DNA of 64,000 bases from the NCBI RefSeq assembly GCF_001591645.1, contig NZ_BCVH01000005.1, forward strand, positions 62,001 through 126,000, written 5' to 3'. Each line of letters opens with the position of its first letter. Within the stretch, counting starts at the first letter, position 1. Positions 36,492-45,625 of this stretch are shown here, piece by piece. The notes below the pieces were generated by a model that did not search any database, was not told where the DNA came from, and saw nothing but the letters and a program-made list of their open reading frames with translations. Source of the stretch: Robertmurraya korlensis NBRC 107688 (GTDB lineage Bacteria > Bacillota > Bacilli > Bacillales > Cytobacillaceae). Made by a program: the position numbers and the translations under genes.

Positions 36492-37814
36492 TAGGGTTTC
36501 TTTTGCGGCGCGTTCTCCTGATTCAATGGCACCTTCCATGTATAGGCGCCATTCATTAGCAGTTTCCGTCCCTGCCCAATGGATAGGCCCGACCGGCTTC
36601 GTTAATGCAGGACCGTATTCAGAGATTACTCCGGTTGCAAAATGGGCAGCATAGCCTCCTCTAGACCAAGGATCCTCTGCCCAATCCTTCTCATAAACAG
36701 CGATAGGCTCAAGTGCCTTGTTTCCGAATAGATGGGCAATGCAAGTGATTATCTCTTTTCTCCGTTCACCTTGTGACAATGTTCCCAACCTTCTTGCATA
36801 TTTCCCCCCAATCAATGCGGTAAGAACTCCATGGGGTTGTCCAGGCGTGCTACTGTCCATCGTAGCTCGAATCGGACCGCAATCGTAATAGGAGCTACCA
36901 GATAGACCCTCTTCTCTCCAAAAGGGGGTATGGTAAACGATGATTGATTTTATGATTGCCCCTTGACCAACCCGCTGGCACAGCTGTTCGCGAAGTGCAG
37001 GCAGTGGGGGATCGTATTGTATTTTTGCGCTGAAAGCAGGAGGGGTTGCGACGATGACTTTCTTACTGTTCCAACTCCTAGTATCCGTATGAACAGTTGC
37101 CCCGGTGTCTTGCCACTCAATTTTTCTAACAGGCTGGTTTAAATAGATATGATCGTGCATAACCTTAGCCATTCGTAAAGGCAGGGTATGGGCTCCATTT
37201 TTGATCCACATATCTTCAGCAGTCAAAATTGGATCCATTCCACCCGCAGCTTGTGTGAACCAAAGGAAATTTAAGAAGGAAAATTCACTGAGCTCAAGGG
37301 AAGAAAGCTCTTCAGTGAAGATTCGAAAGAATGCTTTTCCATATTTAGAGAACATTTGCCTGTCAATCCAGCTGTCCATTGTAAGAGCATCATATTTCCT
37401 CAGGAGTGATGACTGAAATATTCCTTCTTTTTTGATGAGCTTCGTTAATTGATGAATCTTTCTTCGTGCTAGGAACAAATCTAGCGTTCCTTGTGCTGAA
37501 ATGGGAGGAGTATTAGTTGAACTGAGCATCCGCCTGTTATGTAAATCATAGATGGTTTTTCCCTTTTTATATGAAGGGATGGTTTTAATCTGGAAAAATT
37601 CTAGTAAGGCTTGTATACGAGGCTGGAAGGGTGAAACCCACTGTGCTCCAAGGTCAATGATAGAATTTTGATGGGTAGTCGTTAGTATTCTTCCCCCAAT
37701 ACGGTTCTGCGCTTCTAGAATAGCAAAGCTTTTTCCATGCTTCCTTAACTCCCATCCAGCAGCAAGGCCAGATAGCCCTGCTCCAACAATTACTACGTCT
37801 ACATGATTTAGCAC
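36465..37814 (-). CDS. flavin monoamine oxidase family protein
   Basis: A 449-residue FAD-dependent amine oxidase. It has an N-terminal dinucleotide fold VVIVGAGLSGLAAGWEL, the second FAD motif LEAQNRIGGRI, DLGAQWVSP, and the C-terminal FAD-binding block PVGPIHWAGTETANEW, followed by YMEGAIESGERAA. It should oxidise an amine with oxygen, giving aldehyde, ammonia and hydrogen peroxide; the natural substrate is unknown. There is no secretion signal. The start is GTG 37814 with GGGAGGC 8 bases upstream. Convergent with the cyclase gene. Confidence 0.88.
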   Translation of the reverse strand: MLNHVDVVIVGAGLSGLAAGWELRKHGKSFAILEAQNRIGGRILTTTHQNSIIDLGAQWVSPFQPRIQALLEFFQIKTIPSYKKGKTIYDLHNRRMLSSTNTPPISAQGTLDLFLARRKIHQLTKLIKKEGIFQSSLLRKYDALTMDSWIDRQMFSKYGKAFFRIFTEELSSLELSEFSFLNFLWFTQAAGGMDPILTAEDMWIKNGAHTLPLRMAKVMHDHIYLNQPVRKIEWQDTGATVHTDTRSWNSKKVIVATPPAFSAKIQYDPPLPALREQLCQRVGQGAIIKSIIVYHTPFWREEGLSGSSYYDCGPIRATMDSSTPGQPHGVLTALIGGKYARRLGTLSQGERRKEIITCIAHLFGNKALEPIAVYEKDWAEDPWSRGGYAAHFATGVISEYGPALTKPVGPIHWAGTETANEWRLYMEGAIESGERAAKETLKKMSTEGV

Positions 37815-38000
37815 GGATGAGTGCCTCCCATAATAAAGTTAGCTACTTGAAAAGTATTTTCCCTCTCTTATTAAAGAAACATGTGCTTTAATGAATCTGT
37901 TTTGTAAAACCACTTAACTTTCACAAGTTAGCTTTAATAAAAAGACGGAGTTCGGTACAATGTAGTAATGTGTGAAGAATTCTTGAAAAGAGGCTGTTCC

Positions 38001-39437
38001 ATGACTTTTACAGATTTTAACTTAAGTGAAGAAATATTAAGTACGATAGCAAGCCTACAGTATCAACACCCAACAGAGGTTCAAAAAAAGGTCATTCCGC
38101 GGGTGTTAGCTGAGCGGGATCTGGTGGTGAAGTCACAGACAGGAAGTGGAAAAACAGCTTCCTTTGCCATTCCGATTTGTGAAAAGATTGATTGGGCTGA
38201 AAATAGACCACAGGCGCTAATACTTACACCTACACGAGAGTTAGCGGTACAGATAAAGGAAGATTTTATAAATATAGGCAGATTAAAGAGAATCAATGTC
38301 GTAGAAGTGTACGGCAAGCAATCCTTTATGTATCAAAAAACCAAACTGAAGCAAAAGGCGCATGTCGTTGTTGGGACTCCCGGTCGACTGCTTGATCATA
38401 TTCAAAAAGGCACCCTTTTACTCGATCAGGTTCGCTTCCTTGTCATTGATGAGGCTGACGAACTGCTGAATATGGGCTTTATCGAACAAGTAGAGGCAAT
38501 TATAAAGGAGGTTCCTGACAAAAGAACCACCATGCTTTTTTCAGCCACTCTACCTGATGCAATAACAAAGCTAGCCCAAAACTATTTACGCTCTCCCGAA
38601 GAGGTTGAGATTGAGCCTACTGATAAAACAGCAGGCCTAATAGAACATTCATTATATTGGGTGGAGGAAAATGAAAAGCTTCAGTTATTACGAGAGGTAA
38701 CGATTGTAGAAAACCCAGATAGCAGTATCATTTTTTGCCGGACAAAGGACCGTGTGGATATGGTCGTGGATCATTTAACAGAGCGTGGGTATGATTGCGA
38801 TAAAATACACGGCGGAATGATACAGGAGGACCGCCTAGAAGTGATGAGTGAATTTAAGCGAGGAGAATTCCGCTACCTCATCGCTACCGATGTTGCAGCA
38901 CGTGGGATAGATATCGAAAATATTTCACTTGTGATTAACTTTGATATCCCATATGAAAAGGAGAGCTATGTCCATCGTACAGGTAGAACAGGCCGGGCGG
39001 GCTTGAAAGGAAAAGCGACTACTTTTGTAACAGAGAGAGAAAAACGATTGTTAGAAGAGATAGAACAATTAATTGGGTTTCCTATTCCTGAGAAGGTGAA
39101 ACCTGCTTCGGGGCAGGTGGAGAGATCACGACCTGCCTTTGAAGAGAAAATTAATTCCGACCCAGTTATAAAACAACTAAAAAGCGAGCAGCTAAATAAA
39201 GATATAACGAAACTATATTTTAATGGTGGAAAGAAAAAGAAGCTGCGCGCCGTTGATTTTGTAGGAACCATTTCTAAAATTGATGGTATATCTGCAGAAG
39301 ACATTGGGATTATCACGATTCTTGACACTGCTTCTTATGTAGAAATACTAAATGGCAAAGGGGCACTAGTATTGTCTGAAATGAAACATACAACCGTAAA
39401 AGGAAAACAATTAAAGGTACATGTGGCAAAAAGATAG
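38001..39437 (+). CDS. dbpA: ATP-dependent RNA helicase DbpA (DEAD box)
   Basis: A 478-residue DEAD-box helicase. It shows Q-motif YQHPTEVQ, motif I SQTGSGKT, Ia [31 protein letters not shown] and [14 protein letters not shown]-terminal RRM-like DbpA domain follows (about residues 400-478, [20 protein letters not shown]), which targets hairpin 92 of 23S rRNA. Length matches YxiN/DbpA of Bacillus. I use ATG 38001 with AAAAGAGG upstream; the in-frame ATG at 37968 lacks a ribosome site. It probably helps 50S assembly. Confidence 0.93.
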   Translation: MTFTDFNLSEEILSTIASLQYQHPTEVQKKVIPRVLAERDLVVKSQTGSGKTASFAIPICEKIDWAENRPQALILTPTRELAVQIKEDFINIGRLKRINVVEVYGKQSFMYQKTKLKQKAHVVVGTPGRLLDHIQKGTLLLDQVRFLVIDEADELLNMGFIEQVEAIIKEVPDKRTTMLFSATLPDAITKLAQNYLRSPEEVEIEPTDKTAGLIEHSLYWVEENEKLQLLREVTIVENPDSSIIFCRTKDRVDMVVDHLTERGYDCDKIHGGMIQEDRLEVMSEFKRGEFRYLIATDVAARGIDIENISLVINFDIPYEKESYVHRTGRTGRAGLKGKATTFVTEREKRLLEEIEQLIGFPIPEKVKPASGQVERSRPAFEEKINSDPVIKQLKSEQLNKDITKLYFNGGKKKKLRAVDFVGTISKIDGISAEDIGIITILDTASYVEILNGKGALVLSEMKHTTVKGKQLKVHVAKR

Positions 39438-39463
39438 GCACTTCCTAGAGGTGCTTTTTTTTT
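39438..39463 (+). terminator. intrinsic terminator of dbpA
   Basis: GCACTT / AGGTGC stem with a CCTAG loop followed by nine T (to 39463), directly after the stop codon. Confidence 0.8.
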
Positions 39464-39481
39464 GAAAAAGAGTAAAATCCA

Positions 39482-39531
39482 TTGACAGAAAATTACTCTT
39501 ACTTTAATATTATCATTATCAATAATGATAA
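39482..39531 (+). promoter_or_regulatory. sigma-A promoter overlapped by a perfect 22-bp palindrome
   Basis: TTGACA (39482-39487), 17 bases and TAATAT (39505-39510) form a strong promoter. TTATCATTAT-CA-ATAATGATAA (39510-39531) is a perfect inverted repeat covering the expected transcription start. It is built from GATAAT-like words as in Fur sites, but the half-sites diverge rather than converge, so the regulator (Fur or another metal or stress repressor) is uncertain. Confidence 0.7.
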
Positions 39532-39552
39532 TAAATAAAGGGGGGGCTTTAC

Positions 39553-40323
39553 TTGATAAGCAACGCAACGATTTTAAGCATGATTGCCGTTATCATTTTT
39601 TCCATTTTCCTATTTGTTAGTGCCATCCTTATTACAAAAAAACGGGTAGGACTATCTCTCAAACCGTTATTAATTGGTAGCGTTGGGTTCGTAATTATTA
39701 CTCAGGTATTAGAGAAGCTACTTCATGTGGTCGTCATAACAGGGTTCCCTAATTATGCTGAACATCCTTGGGCTTTTGGATTATACGGTGGTTTCGCTGC
39801 AGGAATTTTTGAGGAACTAGGACGCTATTTTCTATTTATTTGGCTGTTAAAAAAATATCAAGATTTCAAGGGTGGCTTATCCTTTGGGGTAGGCTGGGGT
39901 GGTATTGAAGCAGTAGTGATTGCTCTTTCAACGGTTGTGCCATTTATCCTCTTTGCCACCATGATTAATGCAGGTACATTTGATTCGTCTATTGGAGCTA
40001 GCCTGCCAAGCGATCAGGCAGCAACCATTAAAGAGACAGTATTAAATCAGGGAGTTTCACACTACTTATGGGGGATACCAGAGCGGTTCTTTGCCTTATT
40101 AATGCAAATCGCGTTTACTTTACTTGTATTATTGGCTGTAATCAAAAAGAAGCTCCTATACGTGTTGCTAGCTATTGTTGCTCATGCCGCTATTGATTTT
40201 CCGGTAACTTTCTACCAAACTGGATATATTAAAAGCTTATGGGTTATCGAGATGTATCTTGCTTTCGTAGGAGTTCTATCTATTCTTATAATAAAAAGAT
40301 TAAGAAAATTACTGGTTGGGTAA
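39553..40323 (+). CDS. YhfC-family intramembrane metalloprotease
   Basis: A 256-residue membrane protein with about seven or eight helices. The motifs FEELGRYFLF, GVGWGGIEAV and VAHAAIDF, placed in helices, correspond to the YhfC family of putative membrane peptidases, in which the glutamates and histidine would bind zinc. The start is TTG 39553 after a run of G (GGGGGGG) 7 bases upstream. Monocistronic, under a strong promoter with a palindromic operator. The substrate is unknown. Confidence 0.8.
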   Translation: MISNATILSMIAVIIFSIFLFVSAILITKKRVGLSLKPLLIGSVGFVIITQVLEKLLHVVVITGFPNYAEHPWAFGLYGGFAAGIFEELGRYFLFIWLLKKYQDFKGGLSFGVGWGGIEAVVIALSTVVPFILFATMINAGTFDSSIGASLPSDQAATIKETVLNQGVSHYLWGIPERFFALLMQIAFTLLVLLAVIKKKLLYVLLAIVAHAAIDFPVTFYQTGYIKSLWVIEMYLAFVGVLSILIIKRLRKLLVG

Positions 40324-40380
40324 AAATACCTGAGGCAAAAGTCAGTATTAATAAAGTATAATAAAAGAAAAACTGTAAAA

Positions 40381-40456
40381 GGCAAACTTTACCGAAAGGG
40401 AAGGACGCAAAGCCATGAGCCTAATCGCTAGTAAAGCGAATGGTCGTCAGGTTGCC
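40381..40456 (+). ncRNA. c-di-GMP-I (GEMM) riboswitch
   Basis: GGCAAACTTTACCGAAAGG, AAGGACGCAAAGCCATGAGC and the closing CAGGTTGCC give the GEMM-I aptamer: GAAA tetraloop, the conserved ACGCAAAGCC junction and a second stem (CGCTAGTAAAGCG). The 3' strand of P1, TGCCA (40453-40457), can alternatively pair with TGGCA (40481-40485) just before the GGGGG ribosome site of the next gene. With no T run present, control of translation is more likely than termination. Confidence 0.92.
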
Positions 40457-40501
40457 AAGACTCATTTTGTGAGCCTCGGCTGGCAGAATGGGGGAACTAT
40501 A

Positions 40502-41371
40502 ATGAAAAAGTTAGTTGTATCAATGATTATTGCTTTGCTTTTTTCAATGGGAGGCTTTGGGTCAAAGATGAGTGCATCAACAGTGGATCGTTCGACCTGG
40601 CTATGGAATCCATGGGAGATTGTGAGTGATGAAGCAGGAACCTTAAGTTTTCTTGAACAAAAGCAAATTAACAAAGTCTATGTACAAATTGATCGTGATA
40701 TCCCTATGAATGTATACCGTAGCTTTAATACGAAGGCATCAGTAAAAGGGATAAAAGTATATGCTCTAGACGGAGCCCCAAGCTGGGTAGCCCCGAAAGG
40801 ATATCGAAACCAAGATGCGTTAATGAATTGGTTAAATACCTATCAAGCCGGCTCAACAGCTTCTCAAAAATTCACCGGTATTCATTTAGATGTAGAGCCG
40901 TACTTATATACCGGCTGGAATACCAATAGAGCGGCAACTGTGAAGAGTTATCAAGCACTACTAATAAAAGCGAATAACTCTGCTGCAGGATTAAAACTAC
41001 CACTTGAAGCAGACCTGCCATTCTGGTTTGATGAAGTCACTTATAACAACACGTATGGTAAAGGAAATCTAGCTGAATGGGTCATTACAAAAACAAATAG
41101 TGTAACGATTATGGCCTACCGTGACACAGCTCCTGCCATTATTGACATCGTAAAAAATGAAGTAGCCTTTGCTGGGAAACACAATAAGGCATTAGTTATC
41201 GGTGTGGAAACAGGTGCAACAGACGAAGGGGATTTGATTTCCTTTTTTGAAGAAGGGGAAGCGTTCATGAACGGGCAGCTTGCTTCTGTTGCCTCTCATT
41301 ACGGAACAGCCCTTGGATATAACGGAATCGCAATTCACCATGTTGGAAGCTGGAAAACAATGAAACCATAA
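40502..41371 (+). CDS. secreted protein of unknown function under c-di-GMP riboswitch
   Basis: A 289-residue protein with a signal peptide (MKKLVVSMIIALLFSMGGFG, cleavage near residue 25). The mature part reads like a TIM-barrel glycoside hydrolase: STWLWNPWEIV, INKVYVQIDRDIPM, then GIHLDVEPYLYTGW with an acidic D-x-E pair, LPLEADLPFWFD, VTIMAYRDTA, LVIGVETG and a final GIAIHHVGSW. I cannot name a family; exopolysaccharide or peptidoglycan processing would fit the c-di-GMP control. I use ATG 40502 with GGGGG upstream; a longer frame runs back through the riboswitch. Confidence 0.75.
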   Translation: MKKLVVSMIIALLFSMGGFGSKMSASTVDRSTWLWNPWEIVSDEAGTLSFLEQKQINKVYVQIDRDIPMNVYRSFNTKASVKGIKVYALDGAPSWVAPKGYRNQDALMNWLNTYQAGSTASQKFTGIHLDVEPYLYTGWNTNRAATVKSYQALLIKANNSAAGLKLPLEADLPFWFDEVTYNNTYGKGNLAEWVITKTNSVTIMAYRDTAPAIIDIVKNEVAFAGKHNKALVIGVETGATDEGDLISFFEEGEAFMNGQLASVASHYGTALGYNGIAIHHVGSWKTMKP

Positions 41372-41383
41372 ATAATAGACAGG

Positions 41384-41410
41384 AAAAAGCACTCCGATGA
41401 GTGCTTTTTT
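41384..41410. terminator. bidirectional terminator
   Basis: AAAAAGCACTC / GAGTGCTTTTTT (41384-41394 and 41399-41410) with a CGAT loop, between two convergent genes. Confidence 0.88.
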
Positions 41411-42271
41411 CTATTGAATGAATGAACGTAAACGTTGTAGCTTATCCTTACCAAAGTATATCTCTATAGCAGCTAACGCACTTTCTACTACAAACGGCCT
41501 TTTATTATCTGACTGTAAAAGCTCCTCTTGAACAAAATCGAGCAACTCTACGTATTTCTCAAGGTCTTTATCCTTCACTAATTCCTTTTTAAGAGACATG
41601 ATTTCAAGTGTAAGTTTTTCATGATAGGTCTTATCTTTTTTATGACAACTAGGTGACCACTCTTCTAAAATTTCCGGCGGGAGAAGCTGTTCCCCGGTTG
41701 AATTCACATCATTCATTAAAATAACTAATCGATTCACGCTATAACGTACGACTCGTTCTGGGCTACTATTTAATCGGTTTGCCATTCTTTCGTACTTTAA
41801 ATTATGGTGCAAAATAGCAGTAAACATAATTGCTCCATCAAGGAGATAAGGTTTATTACTCTCTCCGAAGATGTCGTTTAGTCGTTCGTATACCCACCTT
41901 AATAGTCTTATTTGGATATTGCCAATAAACTTTTTTAACTCAACATCATTTAAAAACAACACCTCTTCATAAAGAGGAATCAGGTTAGTGGCACGGTGTG
42001 TCTTAACTTGTAGTACCATCTGGTTTATAAAAACTTCGATATCTGCTGGGTCTTTGCCGACTAATAGTTCGTTTCTTTCATGCTCGAACTTTTTTTGTAT
42101 GTCTCGAAAAATCGCCATGAGAAGTTCATTTTTCGAGGAAAAGTAGTTATAAAAGGTTCCCTTAGAAATACTACTATAATCTAAAATGTCCTGAATAGAG
42201 GTAGCTTGAAACCCTTTTTCTACAAAGAGCTGATGGGCTGTATTGATAACGTGCTGCTTTCGATCATTCAT
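41411..42271 (-). CDS. TetR-family transcriptional regulator
   Basis: A 286-residue repressor, longer than the usual 190-220. The N-terminal TetR helix-turn-helix is clear (AHQLFVEKGFQATSIQDILD, then SISKGTFYNYFSSKNELL). The rest is a helical ligand pocket plus a C-terminal helical extension rich in lysine and glutamate. It is divergent from an MFS drug exporter and probably represses it and itself until a drug binds. AGGTGATAAA precedes the ATG. Confidence 0.9.
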   Translation of the reverse strand: MNDRKQHVINTAHQLFVEKGFQATSIQDILDYSSISKGTFYNYFSSKNELLMAIFRDIQKKFEHERNELLVGKDPADIEVFINQMVLQVKTHRATNLIPLYEEVLFLNDVELKKFIGNIQIRLLRWVYERLNDIFGESNKPYLLDGAIMFTAILHHNLKYERMANRLNSSPERVVRYSVNRLVILMNDVNSTGEQLLPPEILEEWSPSCHKKDKTYHEKLTLEIMSLKKELVKDKDLEKYVELLDFVQEELLQSDNKRPFVVESALAAIEIYFGKDKLQRLRSFIQ

Positions 42272-42454
42272 TTTATCACCTGAATTAGTATTTGGACTAA
42301 CTGTATAAATGTATAGTAACGTATTTTTCTGAAGGTTACAAACCCATTATTTATCAACGTTTTTTCGTTGCTTTTTTTGTACTGAGGGTATAATATATGT
42401 TAAGTGTATAACAGTAGTCTACTTTATTAGACTTAGAGTATAGGGGGAACATAA
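42272..42454. promoter_or_regulatory. divergent tetR/efflux promoter region with candidate operator
   Basis: ACTGTATA-AA-TGTATAGT (42300-42317) is an imperfect palindrome of the size TetR-type repressors bind. TATAAT at 42389-42394 is the likely -10 of the exporter gene, with a poor -35 (TTGCTT, 15-bp spacer). The operator assignment is tentative. Confidence 0.4.
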
Positions 42455-43999
42455 ATGAGTGGAAAACAAGATAAACGACCACCATACGGAATTATTGGGG
42501 TTTTGTTAATTGGAGCGTTCATTACGTTTTTAAATAATACGTTATTAAATATTGCTTTGCCATCCATCATGAAGGATTTAGAAGTAGAGGCTGCTACGGT
42601 GCAGTGGTTAACTACAGGATTTATGCTGGTTAACGGGATCTTAATTCCAGCTACCGCCTTCTTGATACAGAAATATTCTGTTCGAAATCTGTTTTTAGTG
42701 GCAATGAGTTTATTCACGATTGGTACATTAGTCGCTGGGGTGGCTCATGAATTTCCCATCCTTTTAGCTGGACGTATGCTTCAAGCGTCGGGGTCTGCCA
42801 TTATGATGCCGTTGCTTATGAACGTCATGCTCGTTAGTTTTCCAATTGAAAAAAGAGGAACAGCAATGGGGGTATTTGGTTTAATCATCATGTTTGCCCC
42901 AGCTATTGGACCAACATTATCAGGTTGGATTATTGAACACTATGATTGGAGAATGCTGTTCCACTTTATTACCCCAATTTCAGTATTAGTGGTATTAATT
43001 GGATTCTTCCTTTTAAAAGATAAGAAGGAAAAGGTCAATATTCGATTAGACTTTTTCTCATTGGTATTATCAAGTATTGGATTTGGTGGGATCCTATACG
43101 GCTTTAGTTCTGCAGGAAGCAAGGGCTGGGATAGTCCGCATGTGTACGTGGCCATTACGGTTGGTCTTATTTCGCTCGTTGTATTTATTGTTAAACAACT
43201 AAAACAAGACAATCCGTTATTAAACTTTAGCGTGTTTAAATATCCGATGTTCGCCTTGTCATCTTCCATATCCATGGTAACAAACATGGCGTTATTCTCA
43301 GGGATGATCCTTATTCCGATCTATGTTCAAACGATTCGTGGAATTTCTCCACTCGACGCTGGATTAATGCTCCTTCCAGGTGCCATCGCAATGGCGATTA
43401 TGTCTCCTATTACAGGGAGATTGTTCGATAAATTTGGTGGTCGAGTATTGGCGCTGATTGGTCTAGGAATCACGGTGATTACTACGTATGAGTTTAGTCA
43501 GCTAACGGTAGACTTAAGCTATACTCACTTAGTCATCCTTTACTCCATTCGAATGATTGGGATGTCATTTGTTATGATGCCTGTATCAACAAACGGATTA
43601 AATCAGCTTCCGACACGTTTCTATCCACATGGTACGGCAATGAACAATACATTAAACCAAGTGGCTGGGGCAATCGGAACAGCATTACTAGTTACAGTTA
43701 TGTCGAATCGTACAGAAACACATGCAAAGGCTCTTGCTGATGAAGCAATGAAGACTGCTGCCGCAGGTCAAGGAGCAGGAGCAGCCCAGCCAACAGCTGA
43801 AATGATCGCTCAAATGAAAGAGCAGATTATGATGAAAGCGATGCTTGAAGGAATTAATGATGCATTCCTAGTGGCTACAGGGATTTCTCTTGTTGCATTC
43901 ATCCTCGCTTTCTTTATCAAGCGTGCGACACAAGCAGAGGATCCGTTAGAAACTAAAGAAACGCCAACGGTTGTATCTGCAAAGCTAGCTGAAAACTAA
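42455..43999 (+). CDS. MFS multidrug efflux transporter (DHA2/EmrB type, 14 helices)
   Basis: A 514-residue exporter with 14 predicted helices. Motif A variant (GRLFDKFGGRVLALIG), LAGRMLQASGSAIMMPL with the DHA2 motif C region (GVFGLIIMFAPAIGPTLSGW), and NTLLNIALPSIMKDL near the N-terminus define the Lmr/EmrB subfamily. A glycine/alanine-rich cytoplasmic loop (AAAGQGAGAAQPTAE) lies before the last helix. Proton-driven drug export is expected, controlled by the divergent TetR. The drug range is unknown. Confidence 0.92.
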   Translation: MSGKQDKRPPYGIIGVLLIGAFITFLNNTLLNIALPSIMKDLEVEAATVQWLTTGFMLVNGILIPATAFLIQKYSVRNLFLVAMSLFTIGTLVAGVAHEFPILLAGRMLQASGSAIMMPLLMNVMLVSFPIEKRGTAMGVFGLIIMFAPAIGPTLSGWIIEHYDWRMLFHFITPISVLVVLIGFFLLKDKKEKVNIRLDFFSLVLSSIGFGGILYGFSSAGSKGWDSPHVYVAITVGLISLVVFIVKQLKQDNPLLNFSVFKYPMFALSSSISMVTNMALFSGMILIPIYVQTIRGISPLDAGLMLLPGAIAMAIMSPITGRLFDKFGGRVLALIGLGITVITTYEFSQLTVDLSYTHLVILYSIRMIGMSFVMMPVSTNGLNQLPTRFYPHGTAMNNTLNQVAGAIGTALLVTVMSNRTETHAKALADEAMKTAAAGQGAGAAQPTAEMIAQMKEQIMMKAMLEGINDAFLVATGISLVAFILAFFIKRATQAEDPLETKETPTVVSAKLAEN

Positions 44000-44011
44000 T
44001 AGTCATCCTGG

Positions 44012-44040
44012 AAGACCCTCAAATTAGAGGGTCTTTTTTG
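44012..44040 (+). terminator. intrinsic terminator of the efflux gene
   Basis: AAGACCCTC / GAGGGTCTT (44012-44020 and 44027-44035) with AAATTA loop and a T run. Confidence 0.88.
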
Positions 44041-44105
44041 CGGAATAGATTCACTAGATATGATTACACTAACAACGTACATATCATAGAGAAGGAGGTT
44101 TTACT

Positions 44106-44810
44106 ATGCAAGGACATGACAACCAAGGGTTTTCTCCGGATGAGTTTAAACTTTCAAAGTCTGGATTTGATCCTGCAATGCCTGGACACACGAATCAGCA
44201 TATGAATGAAATGATTTTAAGACAAGAACCAAGAACGGCTCGTAAAGAAGGGTCTGGGATTAGTCTTCCTTATGAAACGAGACTAGAAATGGGGCTTCAG
44301 CTTGATGAACATCTATGTGCCCTAAATGTAGCTTTACACCAGTACACGAAGCATCACTGGTTAACTGAAGGGGCAGAGTCATTTGGAAGTCTGCATCATA
44401 TACTTGATGAACATATTGATGTAACGGAACAGCATATTGATGATGTAGGGGAAAGAGTGGCTAGACTTGGAGTCGTACCTACTTCTCATCCAGTAACCCA
44501 GCACGAAATCTCATATATTAAGCATGAAGTAGAAGGTCGTTACACGATGCGCGATTTCCTTCGAAATGACCTTGAACACGAACTGAAAATTCAAGGAATG
44601 ATGAGAAAAACCATCAAACGTGCTCACGAATTAAATGATTTTGGGACGGTTCAAGTGTTAGAGGACATCCTGTTAAAAAGAGAGGATCTAGGTTATCATC
44701 TATGGAGCCTCCTAGAAGATGACACGCTTGTTCGAGGCATGACGCATTTACTGGATGAAAAGAATAACATTGCACATAACCGCCATTTAAATGATAATTT
44801 ACCGAACTAA
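44106..44810 (+). CDS. Dps/ferritin-like protein with N-terminal extension
   Basis: A 234-residue protein whose residues 75-190 match the Dps four-helix bundle: LNVALHQYTKHHWLTEG, then LHHILDEHIDVTEQHIDDVGERVARLGVVPTSHP. His/Asp/Glu are placed as in the ferroxidase centre shared between subunits. About 65 N-terminal residues (HDNQGFSPDEF and onward) and a C-terminal tail are additional to a typical Dps of about 150 residues. It should store iron and consume peroxide; the extensions may bind DNA or a partner. AGAAGGAGG precedes ATG. Monocistronic. Confidence 0.8.
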   Translation: MQGHDNQGFSPDEFKLSKSGFDPAMPGHTNQHMNEMILRQEPRTARKEGSGISLPYETRLEMGLQLDEHLCALNVALHQYTKHHWLTEGAESFGSLHHILDEHIDVTEQHIDDVGERVARLGVVPTSHPVTQHEISYIKHEVEGRYTMRDFLRNDLEHELKIQGMMRKTIKRAHELNDFGTVQVLEDILLKREDLGYHLWSLLEDDTLVRGMTHLLDEKNNIAHNRHLNDNLPN

Positions 44811-44811
44811 T

Positions 44812-44863
44812 AGGGATATAAAAAGACGATTGTGCAATTAGCCAATCGTCTTTTTATATCCCT
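44812..44863. terminator. very long bidirectional terminator
   Basis: A perfect 21-bp stem (44812-44832 and 44843-44863; outer AGGGATATAAAAAG, inner ACGATTG) with a 10-base loop. T runs are built into the right arm. It ends the Dps-like gene. Confidence 0.85.
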
Positions 44864-44946
44864 GTTTAAGTAATTGCTTGGAGAAAGTAGCTGATTGCCA
44901 TATGATAGACATAGTACATATATTTGCTAAGAATTGGGTGTTGTAG

Positions 44947-45624
44947 ATGAACATATTACTTGTCGAGGATGATAAAATCATTGCTTCAGGCCTTGAATAT
45001 TCTCTCCAGCAGGATCAGTTTTCCACCATACTTTGTTACAATGTGGAATCAGCAAAAAAGGTAATAAAGGAAAAATTCTATGAAATTGACCTCTGTTTAT
45101 TTGATCTATCACTACCGGACGGAAGTGGTTATGACCTTTGCCGGTTGGTAAAAGAACATAGTGATGTGCCTGTTATCTTTTTAACTGCTATTGATGATGA
45201 GGGGAATGTGGTCATGGGGCTAGATATGGGGGCAGATGATTATATTACAAAGCCATTCAGAATTCGTGAGCTTCTATCTCGTATAAAAACCGTATTACGC
45301 CGCTATCAAAAGCAGACACAGCCAATGTTGGACATTGAATCCATCCGAATCAATACACTTGAGGGGAAGGTATATAAGCATACGTTGGAGGTTCAAATGA
45401 CTGCCCTAGAGTATCGCCTTCTCCTGATTTTTGCGAACCATTGTGGACAAGTTCTTTCCAGAAACCAGTTATTAGAACAGATTTGGGATGTGGCTGGTGA
45501 CTTTGTGAACGATAATACGCTGACCGTCTACATAAAAAGACTAAGAGAAAAGCTAGAGGATGATCCGCAAAACCCAACGATTATCAAGACCATTCGCGGA
45601 TTAGGCTACAAGATGGGAGAGTAA
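44947..45624 (+). CDS. OmpR-family response regulator (Bce-like module 2)
   Basis: A 225-residue regulator: receiver domain with D53 in LFDLSLPDGSG and switch lysine in YITKPFRIRE, then an OmpR winged helix (MTALEYRLLLIFANHCGQV, then NDNTLTVYIKRLREKL). It lies 1 base before its kinase and about 1 kb before an ABC transporter pair, the arrangement of peptide-sensing detoxification modules. Expected target: the promoter at 46628-46682. Confidence 0.9.
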   Translation: MNILLVEDDKIIASGLEYSLQQDQFSTILCYNVESAKKVIKEKFYEIDLCLFDLSLPDGSGYDLCRLVKEHSDVPVIFLTAIDDEGNVVMGLDMGADDYITKPFRIRELLSRIKTVLRRYQKQTQPMLDIESIRINTLEGKVYKHTLEVQMTALEYRLLLIFANHCGQVLSRNQLLEQIWDVAGDFVNDNTLTVYIKRLREKLEDDPQNPTIIKTIRGLGYKMGE

Positions 45625-45625
45625 A

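Noticed and set aside
40415-40501. N-terminal extension of the secreted protein gene
   Set aside because: It would translate the c-di-GMP aptamer; the signal peptide starts at ATG 40502 with its own ribosome site.
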